The notes under the pieces are model-generated. The model was not told the origin of the DNA. It saw only the letters and a program-made list of their open reading frames with translations, and did not search any database. Positions 35,818-45,976 of a DNA stretch of 48,665 nt are shown piece after piece. Each line of letters opens with the position of its first letter. The first letter of the stretch is position 1. The DNA is from an uncultured Burkholderiales bacterium. Lineage in GTDB: Bacteria > Pseudomonadota > Gammaproteobacteria > Burkholderiales > Burkholderiaceae_C. The stretch covers positions 1 through 48,665 of the forward strand of contig CAITYM010000131.1 in assembly GCA_903896615.1 (NCBI GenBank). Direction: 5' to 3'. A program made the position numbers and the translations under genes.

Positions 35818-37185
35818 ATGGTCCAGAAAAAAACAACAACAGGCTCATCGAATGCACAAACAAAAAGAAATCCTAATCCCGTATTAGGTTCTGACAAGAT
35901 TGAAGCCTCTCATGATGAAGCGGATCTATCAGACCGTGTTCTTTTTGAGGACGTAACTTCCGGAGCGTTTGACCAAGGCGGTGGGGACGATGAATTGGTT
36001 GAAGAGGACGCGTATCTAGATGATGAAGATAATCATATTCATTTAGTCGAGACTGAACCTGCCAAAAGAGTGCTTTTACCGCAGACCGAGTCTCCAAAGT
36101 TACATAAAGTACTTGCTCAATCCGGACTAGGCTCCAGGCTTGAGATGGAAGCATTGATTACGCAGGGGCGAGTTACCGTCAATAACCAACCTGCTCATGT
36201 GGGCCAACGTATCCAACAAGGTGACGTGATCAAGGTAAACGGCCACGTCGTACATTGGCGCGTTACTGCACCACAGGCAAAGGTCATTGCTTATCACAAA
36301 CCAGTTGGTGAGATAGTCACTACAGACGATCCACAAAACAGACCCACTGTATTTAGAAAGTTACCCAGACTCTACTCTGGTAAATGGCAATCTGTTGGAC
36401 GATTGGACATTAACACCGAAGGTTTGCTTTTGTTTACCAACTCTGGCGAGCTCGCCAATAAACTCATGCACCCAAGGTTTGGGCTAGAGCGAGAGTACGC
36501 GGTAAGGGTTTTAGGGGCTCTGAAAAAAGAGGAAAAAGAACGTTTGATAGAAGGCGTCAATTTAGATGACGGACCCGCTAACTTTGGATCAATTGAGGAC
36601 GGCGGCGGTGAGGGCGCAAATCACTGGTACCGGGTCACCATCAAGGAGGGTCGCAACCGCGAAGTTCGACGCCTCTTTGAGTCAGTTGGTCACGCTGTTA
36701 GTCGACTGATACGAATTCGTTACGGAGCTATGGCACTCCCTAAAGGTCTGCAGCGCGGTCACTGGATGGAGCTTGGCGAGGCTGATGTTCAAGCCCTTAT
36801 GACTTTGGTTGGCCATGAAACCCACCAACAGCCTATCAAGCGCGGTAAAAGAATTAGTTCCCCAAAATCTGGACCCCGAGCAAAATCCCCTCAAGCTGCC
36901 ATGATTAAATTGGCCAAAACCACCTCCCGCTCGCGCAGAGGGGCTCCTTTATACGTTAACCCCAATGAAATGGGCTCAAAAGACGATAACACCTCGGAAA
37001 ATACTGAAAAACCCATTAAAACCGTCACTATAGGTGCTGATAGCTATTCCAAACTTAGGAAGGATGCTAAGGGTCGCAGACGAGCCAATATGGGTACCGG
37101 TGGTTTTACAGGAGCAGGCAAAGGAGCTGACGGATTTGTTGCCAAACCGGGCTCTAAAAAACCCGGTGGGCGAGGGCGCCCCTAA
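35818..37185 (+). CDS. rluB: 23S rRNA pseudouridine synthase RluB
   Basis: A 455-aa enzyme that modifies U2605 of 23S rRNA. An acidic N-terminal extension of about 90 residues leads into an S4 domain (LHKVLAQSGLGSRLEMEALITQGRVTVN) and a RsuA-type catalytic domain with D197 in GRLDINTEGLLLFTN. The C-terminal ~110 residues are Lys/Arg/Gly-rich, a basic tail common in betaproteobacterial RluB and able to bind rRNA. The gene lies 56 bases after scpB and is followed by an intrinsic terminator at 37222-37242. Confidence 0.92.
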   Translation: MVQKKTTTGSSNAQTKRNPNPVLGSDKIEASHDEADLSDRVLFEDVTSGAFDQGGGDDELVEEDAYLDDEDNHIHLVETEPAKRVLLPQTESPKLHKVLAQSGLGSRLEMEALITQGRVTVNNQPAHVGQRIQQGDVIKVNGHVVHWRVTAPQAKVIAYHKPVGEIVTTDDPQNRPTVFRKLPRLYSGKWQSVGRLDINTEGLLLFTNSGELANKLMHPRFGLEREYAVRVLGALKKEEKERLIEGVNLDDGPANFGSIEDGGGEGANHWYRVTIKEGRNREVRRLFESVGHAVSRLIRIRYGAMALPKGLQRGHWMELGEADVQALMTLVGHETHQQPIKRGKRISSPKSGPRAKSPQAAMIKLAKTTSRSRRGAPLYVNPNEMGSKDDNTSENTEKPIKTVTIGADSYSKLRKDAKGRRRANMGTGGFTGAGKGADGFVAKPGSKKPGGRGRP

Positions 37186-37221
37186 ATTCGCCCATTTAGC
37201 GGCAGAATTACCAAGGTTTTG

Positions 37222-37242
37222 TGGGCTCTAAGCCCAATTTTT
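37222..37242 (+). terminator. Intrinsic terminator after rluB
   Basis: TGGGCT-CTA-AGCCCA forms a compact 6-bp hairpin followed two bases later by a run of five T. It lies 37 bases after the rluB stop and ends the scpB-rluB unit. Confidence 0.65.
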
Positions 37243-37299
37243 CTACAAGATCAAACCCTATAGACTCTTAAAAAGCTAAAATAAGAGGTTAAGGTTAAT

Positions 37300-37331
37300 T
37301 TGACTATTTACTTTTACTTTTAAACTATAAA
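37300..37331 (+). promoter_or_regulatory. Candidate ndk promoter
   Basis: TTGACT (37300-37305) is a 5/6 match to a -35 box. A TATAAA (37326-37331) lies 20 bases further, a longer spacer than ideal, and other A/T hexamers lie closer. AGGA at 37335-37338 precedes the ndk ATG by 11 bases, so any start must lie close to it. Confidence 0.4.
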
Positions 37332-37349
37332 AACAGGAAAATCTCAATC

Positions 37350-37775
37350 ATGTCTCAAGAACGTACTCTATCCATCATCAAACCAGACGCTGTTGCAAAA
37401 AACGTGATTGGCCAAATTTATTCACGCTTTGAGTCCGCTGGATTGAAGGTCATTGCTTCACGTATGAAGCATCTCTCCAAAGAAGAGGCAGAAGCCTTTT
37501 ACGGCGTACACAAAGATCGCCCATTCTTTAAGGACCTCGTCTCATTCATGATCTCTGGTCCAGTTATGATTCAAGTTTTGCAGGGCGCGAACGCTATTCA
37601 AAAAAATCGTGACTTGATGGGAGCTACCGATCCTAAGAAGGCTGACAAAGGTACCATTCGTGCTGATTTTGCAGATAGCATTGACGCTAATGCTGTTCAT
37701 GGTTCAGACGGACCAGACACCGCAGCGCATGAGATTGCATTTTTCTTTGCTGGCTTAGAAGTTTACGGACACTAA
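37350..37775 (+). CDS. ndk: Nucleoside diphosphate kinase
   Basis: A 141-aa enzyme that balances nucleoside triphosphates using a phospho-histidine. The active His is H117 in [21 protein letters not shown], and the N-terminal [16 protein letters not shown] is conserved. The length is typical. It has its own upstream region, including a candidate promoter, and lies 63 bases before rlmN, with a hairpin between them. Confidence 0.97.
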   Translation: MSQERTLSIIKPDAVAKNVIGQIYSRFESAGLKVIASRMKHLSKEEAEAFYGVHKDRPFFKDLVSFMISGPVMIQVLQGANAIQKNRDLMGATDPKKADKGTIRADFADSIDANAVHGSDGPDTAAHEIAFFFAGLEVYGH

Positions 37776-37784
37776 GTAGTTGAT

Positions 37785-37825
37785 CTTGGGAGCCGCTCCT
37801 AGCGATGGACAAAGCGACTCCCAAG
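37785..37825 (+). other. Hairpin between ndk and rlmN
   Basis: CTTGGGAG (37785-37792) pairs perfectly with CTCCCAAG (37818-37825) around a 25-base loop. It ends 13 bases before the rlmN ATG, with no T tract. It may be an RNA-processing or translation-control element rather than a terminator. Confidence 0.45.
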
Positions 37826-37838
37826 CTAGCGAACCCCG

Positions 37839-38999
37839 ATGCTCGTTAACCTCCTTGAATTTGATCTCGAACACTTAAGCGAGTACTGCGAGAGTTTGGG
37901 GGAGAAGCGTTTTCGGGCGACACAGCTTTTTCGTTGGATTCACCAACGGGGGGCTAAGAGCTTCGATCAAATGACAGACCTTGCAAAGTCGTTGCGTCTA
38001 TTGCTGGAGTCAAACTGCACGATCACTCCTTTAAAAGTTTTATCTCGACAAAACTCCAAGGACGGCACCATTAAGTGGCTCTTTGATGTTGGCGGCGGTG
38101 ATGCGATCGAAACTGTATTTATTCCCGAATATGACAGGGGCACTTTGTGTGTTTCATCACAGGCAGGTTGCGCAGTGGGTTGCGTCTTTTGTTCAACGGG
38201 ACACCAAGGCTTTAGCCGAAACTTAACTACTGCCGAAATCATCTCACAACTTTGGTTTGTTGAGCATACGCTGCGGGAGGAATTTGCGCGTCAAGATCGC
38301 ATCATCTCAAATGTCGTCATGATGGGAATGGGCGAGCCACTACAGAATTATTCCGCGCTAATTCCGTCCCTTAAAACCATGTTGAGTGATCATGGTTACG
38401 GTATTTCACGCAGACGACTAACAGTATCTACCTCGGGTGTTGTACCCATGATTGAGCGTCTTGGTCAAGATGCTCCAGTAGCGCTCGCAGTTTCATTGCA
38501 CGCTCCAAATGATGCGCTCAGAGACAGACTAGTTCCGTTAAATAAAAAATATCCACTCTCTGAGTTAAGGATTGCTTGTGAGTCCTATTTAGCTGTTGCT
38601 CCAAGAGATTTCATCACTTTTGAGTACTGTATGTTGGACGGTGTCAATGACACCCTGCTCCACGCGCAGGAGATCTTGGATTGGTTAAGGCCCCCACCAT
38701 TTTCCCAGTTGAGAGCTTTACCAGCGAAGGTAAATTTAATTCCCTTTAACCCATTTCCCGCCTCGGGCTTGAAATGCAGCCCACCCGAGACGGTGAAAGA
38801 ATTTGCTCAATTGCTACTGAATGCAGGTATAGTAACTACGGTGCGTAAAACCCGTGGTGACGATATCGACGCTGCGTGCGGTCAATTAGCAGGAGAAGTT
38901 TTGGATAGAACGGATGTGAGCACTAGGATGTCCAAGCAAAAAGTAATTCCGCTTACACCGGTTAATTTATCCCGTTTACCAGTCGGTACTACGGATTAA
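37839..38999 (+). CDS. rlmN: 23S rRNA/tRNA dual methyltransferase RlmN
   Basis: A 386-aa radical-SAM enzyme that methylates C2 of A2503 in 23S rRNA and A37 of tRNAs. The radical-SAM cluster is bound by C111, C115 and C118 ([16 protein letters not shown]), and the methyl-carrying Cys is C347 ([10 protein letters not shown]). The N-terminal RlmN domain and the usual length are seen. It is followed by ispG without the pilF/rodZ genes that lie between them in many relatives. Confidence 0.95.
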   Translation: MLVNLLEFDLEHLSEYCESLGEKRFRATQLFRWIHQRGAKSFDQMTDLAKSLRLLLESNCTITPLKVLSRQNSKDGTIKWLFDVGGGDAIETVFIPEYDRGTLCVSSQAGCAVGCVFCSTGHQGFSRNLTTAEIISQLWFVEHTLREEFARQDRIISNVVMMGMGEPLQNYSALIPSLKTMLSDHGYGISRRRLTVSTSGVVPMIERLGQDAPVALAVSLHAPNDALRDRLVPLNKKYPLSELRIACESYLAVAPRDFITFEYCMLDGVNDTLLHAQEILDWLRPPPFSQLRALPAKVNLIPFNPFPASGLKCSPPETVKEFAQLLLNAGIVTTVRKTRGDDIDAACGQLAGEVLDRTDVSTRMSKQKVIPLTPVNLSRLPVGTTD

Positions 39000-39024
39000 A
39001 AATAATAGTTTTAAGAATCAGATC

Positions 39025-40305
39025 ATGGACTTAACCCCCTCTGAATTGCAAATACCAATCCCTTTCTCAAAGCCGGTTGGACACCCTACGCTACAAGCAA
39101 AAGTAAGCTGGGGGGACCACATAGTTACTGTTGGGGGCGGTGCTCCCGTGCGTGTTCAGTCTATGACCAATACGGACACAGAGGACGCTATCGGCACAGC
39201 CATACAAGTTAAGGAATTGGCCCAAGCAGGATCAGAGTTAGTCCGTATTACGGTGAACACTCCGCAGGCTGCAGCCGCGGTGCCCTATATTCGAGAGCAG
39301 TTAGATAAGATGGATATACATGTCCCATTAATAGGTGACTTTCATTACAACGGACATCGCTTATTGACAGAATATCCTGAATGTGCCAAAGCATTATCTA
39401 AATACAGAATCAATCCGGGTAATGTAGGTAAGGGTGACAAGCACGATAAGCAATTTGCTCAGATGATTGAAGCTGCTGTGCGCTATGACAAGGCAGTGCG
39501 TATAGGTGTGAACTGGGGTAGCCTGGATCAAGAGCTATTGGCAAGACTCATGGATGTTAATGCACTGCGTCAAACCCCATGGGACGCCAAACAAGTAATG
39601 TATGAAGCCTTGATCGCCTCTGCGGTTGAGTCGGCTGAACTCGCAGAGTCCCTTGGACTTCGGGGCGAGCAAATTATCTTAAGCTGTAAGGTAAGTGGTG
39701 TGCAAGATTTGATCGCTGTTTACCGGGCCCTTTCAAAGCGCTGTAAATACGCTCTACACCTTGGGTTAACTGAAGCGGGAATGGGTACCAAGGGAACTGT
39801 CGCCTCCAGTGTTTCGTTGGGCATCTTATTGCAAGAGGGTATAGGTGACACTATAAGAGTTTCCTTGACCCCGCAGCCCAATGAAGCAAGAACACAAGAG
39901 GTAGTGATTGCAAATGAGATATTACAGTCGCTTGGCTTAAGAACTTTTGTGCCCAGCGTCACAGCTTGTCCAGGATGTGGGCGCACGACAAGCACTACCT
40001 TTCAAGTATTAGCCCAGGAAATAGATACCTACCTGCGCTCCCAGATGTTGGTATGGCGAAAACAATATCCAGGCGTAGAGCACTTAAAAGTCGCTGTAAT
40101 GGGGTGCATCGTGAACGGTCCGGGGGAGAGCAAACACGCCGATATCGGTATTAGCTTACCCGGAACAGGCGAGGCACCAGCTGCGCCGGTTTTCATCGAC
40201 GGCGAGAAAGTGCTTACCCTCAGGGGGGACTCAATTGCCCAGGAATTTCACAAAATCGTGGATCAATACGTTAAAAAGCGGTTCGGCTCAACACACCCCA
40301 CGTGA
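39025..40305 (+). CDS. ispG: 4-hydroxy-3-methylbut-2-enyl diphosphate synthase (IspG/GcpE)
   Basis: A 426-aa [4Fe-4S] enzyme of the non-mevalonate isoprenoid pathway, acting on 2-C-methyl-D-erythritol 2,4-cyclodiphosphate. The N-terminal TIM-barrel reads [10 protein letters not shown]...[13 protein letters not shown]...YRINPGNVG, and the cluster ligands are C315, C318 and C361, with the GPGES motif after it. It starts 25 bases after the rlmN stop. The first ~20 residues (Pro/Ser-rich) are variable. Normal length. Confidence 0.96.
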   Translation: MDLTPSELQIPIPFSKPVGHPTLQAKVSWGDHIVTVGGGAPVRVQSMTNTDTEDAIGTAIQVKELAQAGSELVRITVNTPQAAAAVPYIREQLDKMDIHVPLIGDFHYNGHRLLTEYPECAKALSKYRINPGNVGKGDKHDKQFAQMIEAAVRYDKAVRIGVNWGSLDQELLARLMDVNALRQTPWDAKQVMYEALIASAVESAELAESLGLRGEQIILSCKVSGVQDLIAVYRALSKRCKYALHLGLTEAGMGTKGTVASSVSLGILLQEGIGDTIRVSLTPQPNEARTQEVVIANEILQSLGLRTFVPSVTACPGCGRTTSTTFQVLAQEIDTYLRSQMLVWRKQYPGVEHLKVAVMGCIVNGPGESKHADIGISLPGTGEAPAAPVFIDGEKVLTLRGDSIAQEFHKIVDQYVKKRFGSTHPT

Positions 40306-40388
40306 GCTGATTTAATCTCTATGCCCAGAGAAAAATTGACTTACCTTTCTTGTCCTCAAACTTAAATATTTATTTTCTTTTTTAATTC

Positions 40389-41756
40389 ATGAGTCAAAAA
40401 TTAACTGCCGTTAAGGGCATGAATGATCTTTTACCGCCTGACTCAAATGCCTGGGTCTGGTTAGAGAGCGTTGTTCAAAAAGTGATGAGACGTTTTGCTT
40501 ACTCAAACATTCGCACTCCTATTGTTGAGCCAACAGCACTCTTTGTCAGGGGCTTAGGTGAAGTAACTGATATTGTTGAAAAAGAGATGTACTCTTTTGA
40601 GGATCGGCTTAACCACGAGCAATTAACGCTCAGGCCGGAAGCTACAGCGGGAGTGGTTCGTGCAACGATAGAACACAACATGCTTTATGACGGGGGTAAA
40701 AGACTTTATTACATGGGCCCCATGTTCAGGCATGAGCGTCCCCAAAGAGGTCGATACAGGCAATTTCATCAAATTGGCGCGGAAGCCCTTGGATTTGCAC
40801 TCCCAGATGTTGACGCAGAGCTTATTTTGATGGCGCACACCCTTTGGAAGGAGTTAGGACTGAAGAATGTTAAGCTCGAACTTAACTCTTTGGGCGAGCC
40901 AGAAGAGCGTTTGAAGCACAGGCAAGCACTTATCGCCTACTTTGAATCACACTCTGCGTTATTAGATGAGGACGCTAAGCGTCGACTTCATTCAAATCCC
41001 TTGCGCATTTTGGACACCAAGAACCCTGCAATGCAAGATCTAGTGAATGCAGCACCTAATTTGATGGACTTTTTAGGTGAAAAGTCAAAATCACACCTTA
41101 AGGGTGTTTGTTCCATCTTAGATGCAAATTGGGTTGAATACTCACTCAATGCCCGACTTGTTCGCGGAATGGATTATTACAACCTAACCGTTTTTGAATT
41201 TATTACGGACCAACTTGGATCGCAGGGCACAATCTGCGGTGGTGGTCGATATGATTATTTAATTGCTCAAATGGGCGGTAAACCCGCTCCTGCAGTTGGT
41301 TGGGCAATGGGGGTGGAGCGTGTTATCGAACTTCTAAAAGATGCTAACCTGATTCCTAAAGTGCAGGGGCCGGATGTATTTGCAGTAGTCCCCGAATCTG
41401 AGAATTTGGAAGTGGTCATGCAAGTTTTACAAACCCTTAGGTCAAAGGGGATAAGTGTTCAGATGCATTCACCCTCAGCCTCAGGTAATCCCGGGAGCAC
41501 GGTAACTGCCCCGATTACTGGAAATGGGGGAGACGAAAAAGCAGCCCGTGGCAGCATGAAGTCACAATTTAAACGTGCAGATGCCAGTGGGGCCTCCTTT
41601 GCCTTAGTTTTTGGCGCTGCGGAGCTCTCAAAAGGGGTGGTTACGGTCAAATCTCTAAGGGACGGAGTGGGTGCCCAGCGTGAAGAGTCAATTTCGCAAA
41701 TCGATGGCTGGGCTTCGAGCCTACAATCGGGGGGTGAGATGAAGGACTGGGAATAA
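40389..41756 (+). CDS. hisS: Histidyl-tRNA synthetase with an unusual loop insertion
   Basis: A 455-aa class II aminoacyl-tRNA synthetase. Motif 1 ([11 protein letters not shown]...[27 protein letters not shown]), motif 2 ([24 protein letters not shown]), the His-binding [13 protein letters not shown] and motif 3 ([13 protein letters not shown]...[11 protein letters not shown]) are present. In the anticodon-binding domain, residues 361-387 form a Gly/Ser/Thr/Pro-rich stretch inside the usual strand-helix turn before [15 protein letters not shown]. This makes the protein about 25 residues longer than usual. Essential and apparently intact. Confidence 0.95.
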   Translation: MSQKLTAVKGMNDLLPPDSNAWVWLESVVQKVMRRFAYSNIRTPIVEPTALFVRGLGEVTDIVEKEMYSFEDRLNHEQLTLRPEATAGVVRATIEHNMLYDGGKRLYYMGPMFRHERPQRGRYRQFHQIGAEALGFALPDVDAELILMAHTLWKELGLKNVKLELNSLGEPEERLKHRQALIAYFESHSALLDEDAKRRLHSNPLRILDTKNPAMQDLVNAAPNLMDFLGEKSKSHLKGVCSILDANWVEYSLNARLVRGMDYYNLTVFEFITDQLGSQGTICGGGRYDYLIAQMGGKPAPAVGWAMGVERVIELLKDANLIPKVQGPDVFAVVPESENLEVVMQVLQTLRSKGISVQMHSPSASGNPGSTVTAPITGNGGDEKAARGSMKSQFKRADASGASFALVFGAAELSKGVVTVKSLRDGVGAQREESISQIDGWASSLQSGGEMKDWE

Positions 41757-41903
41757 GACTTTCAAAACTATTGAATCGGTAGTAAAGCCAGGATTAAGCT
41801 AACTTTAATGTTAACTTTTAGATCAATTAGATTTCAAACTTCTTGAAATGGCTTTTACCGAAGTGAAATTTATCTAGATATGTATTACTGAAATGGGAAA
41901 TCC

Positions 41904-42617
41904 ATGGCATTGCAATTAGACCTTGAAGAACAAGAACAAATTGACGAGTTAAAACATTTTTGGGCTCGTTGGGGTGACTACGTCGTTTGGGTGTTGATCA
42001 TTATTTTAGGGGCCTATGCGGCTTGGAATGGTTGGCACTATTGGCAAAGACGCGAAGCATCCCAATCCGCCATACTTTTTGAGACCGTAGAGCGGGCCTC
42101 AGAGAGTGCAGATCTTGCTTTAATGGATCGATCATTCGGCGATATCAAAGAAAAGTTTGGATCAACAACTTACGCTAATCAGGCTGCTTTCTTGGTTGCA
42201 AAGGTCTACTATGAAAAAGCTCAATCCGCAAAAGCTGAGGAAGCTTTAAACTGGGTTATCAAGAGCGCGTCCGAAGAGGGCTATCGATCGCTTGCCCGGC
42301 TCAGGCTAGCAGGTTTGATGATTGACAAAGGTGACTTTGCTCAGGCCAAAGCCTTATTGGCAGAGAAAGTTGTCGCAGAGTTTGAGCCACTCGTAGAGGA
42401 CCGACTCGGTGACATTGATACGCTTGACAAGCATAGTGACACAGCCAAAGGCCACTACCTTAAATCTTGGAGGGGCTTAGATGCACATGCACCTTACCGC
42501 AAGTATGTTGAAGCAAAACTAAATGCGATCGGAGTTGATCCGACTATTGACGGTACAACTTCTGGCGTTACAAGCTCTTCATCCAAATCCACTTTAGAGT
42601 CTAAGGATCATCAGTGA
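41904..42617 (+). CDS. yfgM: YfgM family tetratricopeptide ancillary translocon protein
   Basis: A 237-aa protein with one membrane helix near residues 23-42 (WGDYVVWVLIIILGAYAAWNG) and a periplasmic domain of helical repeats (EKAQSAKAEEALNWVIKSA, LARLRLAGLMIDKGDFAQAKALL). In E. coli YfgM partners the SecYEG-associated chaperone PpiD. It overlaps bamB by four bases (GTGA), implying coupling, and the gene order hisS-yfgM-bamB-der matches that in E. coli. Confidence 0.92.
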   Translation: MALQLDLEEQEQIDELKHFWARWGDYVVWVLIIILGAYAAWNGWHYWQRREASQSAILFETVERASESADLALMDRSFGDIKEKFGSTTYANQAAFLVAKVYYEKAQSAKAEEALNWVIKSASEEGYRSLARLRLAGLMIDKGDFAQAKALLAEKVVAEFEPLVEDRLGDIDTLDKHSDTAKGHYLKSWRGLDAHAPYRKYVEAKLNAIGVDPTIDGTTSGVTSSSSKSTLESKDHQ

Positions 42618-43789
42618 ATACTTTAAAACATTTCACCTCGTTGCGACAAACGTTGAGCAAAATGTTAAAACAAATATTGAGTGTGTCAAGGGCTGGAACA
42701 TCGCTATTCCTAGCTTTCGCTTTGGTTTTAAGTGCTTGTTCAAGCAATAAAGTTAAGCCCTTACAGACTAAACAAGATATGCGTGCCCTATGGTCTACAG
42801 ACCTCGGCGGTGAAATCAATTATCCAACTACACTAAGTATTGTTAATGATCAGATTGCAACTGCAACAAGTTCAGGTAGTGTTGCAGTTTTGAATGTTAG
42901 CAACGGATCTTTTGCCTGGAAAATTAAGATCAAAGGTACCATCAATTCAGGGGCTGGGTTTGACGGAACAAGAGTTGCTGTTGTAACCCAGGACAATGAC
43001 TTGGTGGTCATTGAGAACGGCAAAATTATTTGGCAACAAAATTTAAGTGCTCAAGCGTTTACATCCCCAGTCGTAGCTGGATTGCGTGTATTTGTGCTTT
43101 TAGCTGATCGGTCGGTGGTTGCATTTGACGGTGCTACGGGCAAAAAGCTATGGACCCAACAAAGAACGGGGGACGCTTTGGTTCTGAAGCAAGCGGGCGT
43201 TTTAGCGCCGTTTCACAACACCTTAATTGCGGGTCTTGGAGCACGCTTGAGCGGGCTAGATCCATTGACAGGTAAGGTTTTATGGGAATCAGCTTTAGCC
43301 AATCCGAGGGGAATCAACGATTTGGAACGCCTGGTAGATTTGGTTGGACCTGTTGGGCGTGTAGGCGACGTAATTTGTACGCGTGCATTTCAAGCCCAAA
43401 TCGGCTGTGTGGATGCAGATCTGGGTAAACTAATTTGGACGCGTCCCTCCTTTGGTGAAGAGGGTATCTCTGTTTATGAGAACCAGCTGGTCAGTATTGA
43501 ATCCAATGGACAAATACTCTCTTGGAAGGTCAGTAATGGTGACAGACTTTGGGACAGGGATGCCTTTAAAAATCATCACCTGACCGCACCTTTGGTGGCA
43601 TCCAAAGGTATTTTCTTAGGCGATTCTGTCGGATGGGTTTATTTACTTTCAAAAGAGGACGGTTCGGTGCTTAACCGTTTGCCTGTTGGATCTAGCCGAG
43701 GTTTTGCTTCACCACCTACTGCCATTGATAGTGAACACATTGTGATTGCCACTAAAAACGGCGTCATCAGTCAATACTACACGCCCTAG
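42614..43789 (+). CDS. bamB: Outer membrane assembly lipoprotein BamB
   Basis: A 391-aa lipoprotein with lipobox VLSAC (C42) after a long signal region. It has eight repeat blades of a PQQ-type beta-propeller, for example GSVAVLNVSNGSFAWKIKIKG, DRSVVAFDGATGKKLWTQQR and IGCVDADLGKLIWTRP. BamB binds BamA and helps outer-membrane protein insertion. The start is a GTG sharing four bases with the yfgM stop; an internal ATG at 42662 would give a more typical signal peptide. Der follows after 161 bases. Confidence 0.93.
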   Translation: MNTLKHFTSLRQTLSKMLKQILSVSRAGTSLFLAFALVLSACSSNKVKPLQTKQDMRALWSTDLGGEINYPTTLSIVNDQIATATSSGSVAVLNVSNGSFAWKIKIKGTINSGAGFDGTRVAVVTQDNDLVVIENGKIIWQQNLSAQAFTSPVVAGLRVFVLLADRSVVAFDGATGKKLWTQQRTGDALVLKQAGVLAPFHNTLIAGLGARLSGLDPLTGKVLWESALANPRGINDLERLVDLVGPVGRVGDVICTRAFQAQIGCVDADLGKLIWTRPSFGEEGISVYENQLVSIESNGQILSWKVSNGDRLWDRDAFKNHHLTAPLVASKGIFLGDSVGWVYLLSKEDGSVLNRLPVGSSRGFASPPTAIDSEHIVIATKNGVISQYYTP

Positions 43790-43950
43790 TAACTTGCTAT
43801 CACTAGGCCATGGTCTGAACTGACTTGTGTCGGTATTGGTGTTTAAAGTTGAGCCCTCGATTAGCGAGTGTGCATTTGAAAATGAAAATAGTAGATGGAC
43901 TCTGAATCATCAAGGTCTGTGTTTGCATTTGTATTGAACTGGAAAAAGTT

Positions 43951-45294
43951 GTGAAACCTGTGATCGCCCTAGTGGGTCGACCTAATGTGGGTAAATCCAC
44001 TCTCTTTAATCGCCTGACTCAAACCAGGGATGCAATCGTGGCTGACTTTGCAGGCTTAACTCGTGACCGCCACTACGGAAATGCAAAGATGGGGCCGCAC
44101 GAATTTATTGTGATTGACACGGGGGGGTTTGAGCCCGACGCGTCTAGCGGCATATACAAAGAAATGGCCAAACAAACGCAGCAGGCCGTAGCTGAATGTG
44201 ATGTTGTTGTCTTTATGGTCGACGCCCGCGCTGGAGTTGCTGGTCAGGATCATGATATTGCAAAGTACCTCCGTAAACTCGGTAAGCCAGCTCTACTGGT
44301 AGCAAATAAAGCGGAAGGGATGCAAGAGGGGCCGCGTTTAGCAGAGTTTTATGAACTCGGTTTTGGCGAGGTAATACCAGTTTCTGCAGCGCACGGTCAA
44401 GGCATTAGGGGGCTAACACAAAGTGTTATGGAGACATTAAACCTGTCTGATACGGATGAGCCACCCGAGGAGGAGTTGGACTCCTCAATTATCAGATTGG
44501 CAGTAGCTGGGCGCCCCAATGTTGGTAAATCAACTCTCATTAACACATGGTTGGGTGAGGAGCGGGTCGTGGCGTTTGACCAACCCGGTACCACACGCGA
44601 CGCTATTCATATCCCCTTTGAGCGCTCCGGGCAGCGTTTTGATTTGATTGATACAGCTGGACTAAGACGCAAAGGCAAGGTTTTTGAAGCGATTGAGAAA
44701 TTTTCAGTCGTCAAAACGCTTCAAGCCATTGAATCAGCAAACGTTGTTTTGCTTTTACTAGATGCGACTCAGGGAGTAACTGATCAAGATGCACATATAG
44801 CGGGCTATATTTTGGAGAGTGGACGGGCAGTAGTCATTGGGGTCAACAAGTGGGATGCCGTTGACGCATATCAACGAGAACAACTCAACCGATCTATAGA
44901 ATCTAGGCTTGCATTTTTGAAATTTGCAAAGCTCCATTTCATCTCAGCGATCAAACGCCAAGGATTAGGCCCCGTATGGACTTCGATCGCTCAAGCCCAC
45001 AAGGCTGCTATGTGCAAAATGCCAACCCCTCAACTCACACGCATTTTGCTGGAGGCTGTTCAGTTTCAGTCCCCAAAACGCGCGGGTATGTTCAGGCCCA
45101 AATTGCGCTATGCCCATCAAGGGGGGATGAATCCACCGGTTATCATTGTCCACGGAAACTCTCTTGAACACGTCACTGACTCCTACAAACGGTTTTTAGA
45201 GGGTCGTTTTCGCAAAGAATTTAGCTTAGAGGGCACGCCCCTCAGAGTTGAGATGAAGACCTCTCATAATCCTTATGCTGACAAGGACAAATAG
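43951..45294 (+). CDS. der: Ribosome-associated GTPase Der (EngA)
   Basis: A 447-aa protein with two tandem GTPase domains, each with [10 protein letters not shown] (G1), a switch II motif ([14 protein letters not shown]) and an NKxx motif ([16 protein letters not shown]), and then a C-terminal KH-like domain. Der acts in 50S ribosomal subunit maturation. The start is a GTG at 43951 with GGAAAAAG upstream. It follows bamB in the order found in many proteobacteria. Normal length. Confidence 0.95.
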   Translation: MKPVIALVGRPNVGKSTLFNRLTQTRDAIVADFAGLTRDRHYGNAKMGPHEFIVIDTGGFEPDASSGIYKEMAKQTQQAVAECDVVVFMVDARAGVAGQDHDIAKYLRKLGKPALLVANKAEGMQEGPRLAEFYELGFGEVIPVSAAHGQGIRGLTQSVMETLNLSDTDEPPEEELDSSIIRLAVAGRPNVGKSTLINTWLGEERVVAFDQPGTTRDAIHIPFERSGQRFDLIDTAGLRRKGKVFEAIEKFSVVKTLQAIESANVVLLLLDATQGVTDQDAHIAGYILESGRAVVIGVNKWDAVDAYQREQLNRSIESRLAFLKFAKLHFISAIKRQGLGPVWTSIAQAHKAAMCKMPTPQLTRILLEAVQFQSPKRAGMFRPKLRYAHQGGMNPPVIIVHGNSLEHVTDSYKRFLEGRFRKEFSLEGTPLRVEMKTSHNPYADKDK

Positions 45295-45401
45295 GCAACA
45301 TTGATACCAGTAGGGCAATCAAAGCAAGGGATTATGTCCGATTGGCTTAAAGCCCTACGGATGCAACGCTATCGAGTGGTGCGGTGTTCGCCCATTTAAA
45401 A

Positions 45402-45407
45402 TATAAT
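45402..45407 (+). promoter_or_regulatory. -10 box candidate upstream of hfq
   Basis: A perfect TATAAT lies 92 bases ahead of the hfq start, in a stretch with no gene. No clear -35 box accompanies it at 17 bases. It is the best -10 match in the der-hfq gap, so hfq may have its own promoter. Confidence 0.35.
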
Positions 45408-45498
45408 CTATGCATGGTAAAACGTTTTGAGGCATGCATAACAAGCATTTTTTTAATAAACTTTTACTGTATCTTTTTTTACAAACACGGAGAATATC

Positions 45499-45765
45499 GT
45501 GAGCAATAATAACAAAGGGCAACTTCTTCAAGATCCTTTTCTTAACACCCTTCGCAAGGAACATGTCCCTGTTTCCATTTATTTAGTCAATGGGATTAAA
45601 CTTCAAGGACAAATTGAATCTTTTGACCAGTATGTCGTATTACTTCGAAACACAGTTACGCAGATGGTCTACAAACACGCAATCTCCACAATTGTTCCTG
45701 GTCGAGCAGTTAATTTTGCATCGATTGAAGGGCTCAGTGATTCTCAGGTGGGTACAGACTCATAA
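45499..45765 (+). CDS. hfq: RNA chaperone Hfq
   Basis: An 88-aa Sm-like protein. Sm1 is [39 protein letters not shown] and Sm2 has [11 protein letters not shown], the latter with the YKHA motif that binds RNA. It forms a hexameric ring that pairs small RNAs with messages. The start is GTG 45499, with CGGAG at a spacing of about six. The C-terminal tail is short and rather acidic. It precedes hflX, as in many proteobacteria, but is separated from it by 211 bases with hairpins. Confidence 0.96.
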   Translation: MSNNNKGQLLQDPFLNTLRKEHVPVSIYLVNGIKLQGQIESFDQYVVLLRNTVTQMVYKHAISTIVPGRAVNFASIEGLSDSQVGTDS

Positions 45766-45800
45766 TTTTTGATCTGCCTTGAGTTCCATTACTTTTTTTC

Positions 45801-45930
45801 AAGTGCCCCGTTTTTCTTTAGATGGGGAGTTCGTTAGGTTTTCTTAGCAAGAGGGGCACTTAGATTTTCGGTCAAATGATTCCACGATTCCCTATCGCGT
45901 TACGTCCAGGCGATCGCTTTCATAGCGATC
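45801..45930 (+). terminator. Hairpins between hfq and hflX
   Basis: AAGTGCCCC (45801-45809) pairs with GGGGCACTT (45853-45861), a perfect 9-bp stem with a 43-base loop. Another hairpin is GATCGCT-TTCAT-AGCGATC (45912-45930), a 7-bp stem followed by TTTATCACTTTT. The second is the better candidate for a terminator. The first may hold a longer RNA element. Confidence 0.5.
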
Positions 45931-45976
45931 ACTTTATCACTTTTAACAATACACGACCTCTTAAGTCCAATCCAAT

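Noticed and set aside
45355-45564. 69-aa minus-strand frame ahead of hfq
   Set aside because: It covers the hfq promoter region and the first 66 bases of hfq, with no homology visible.
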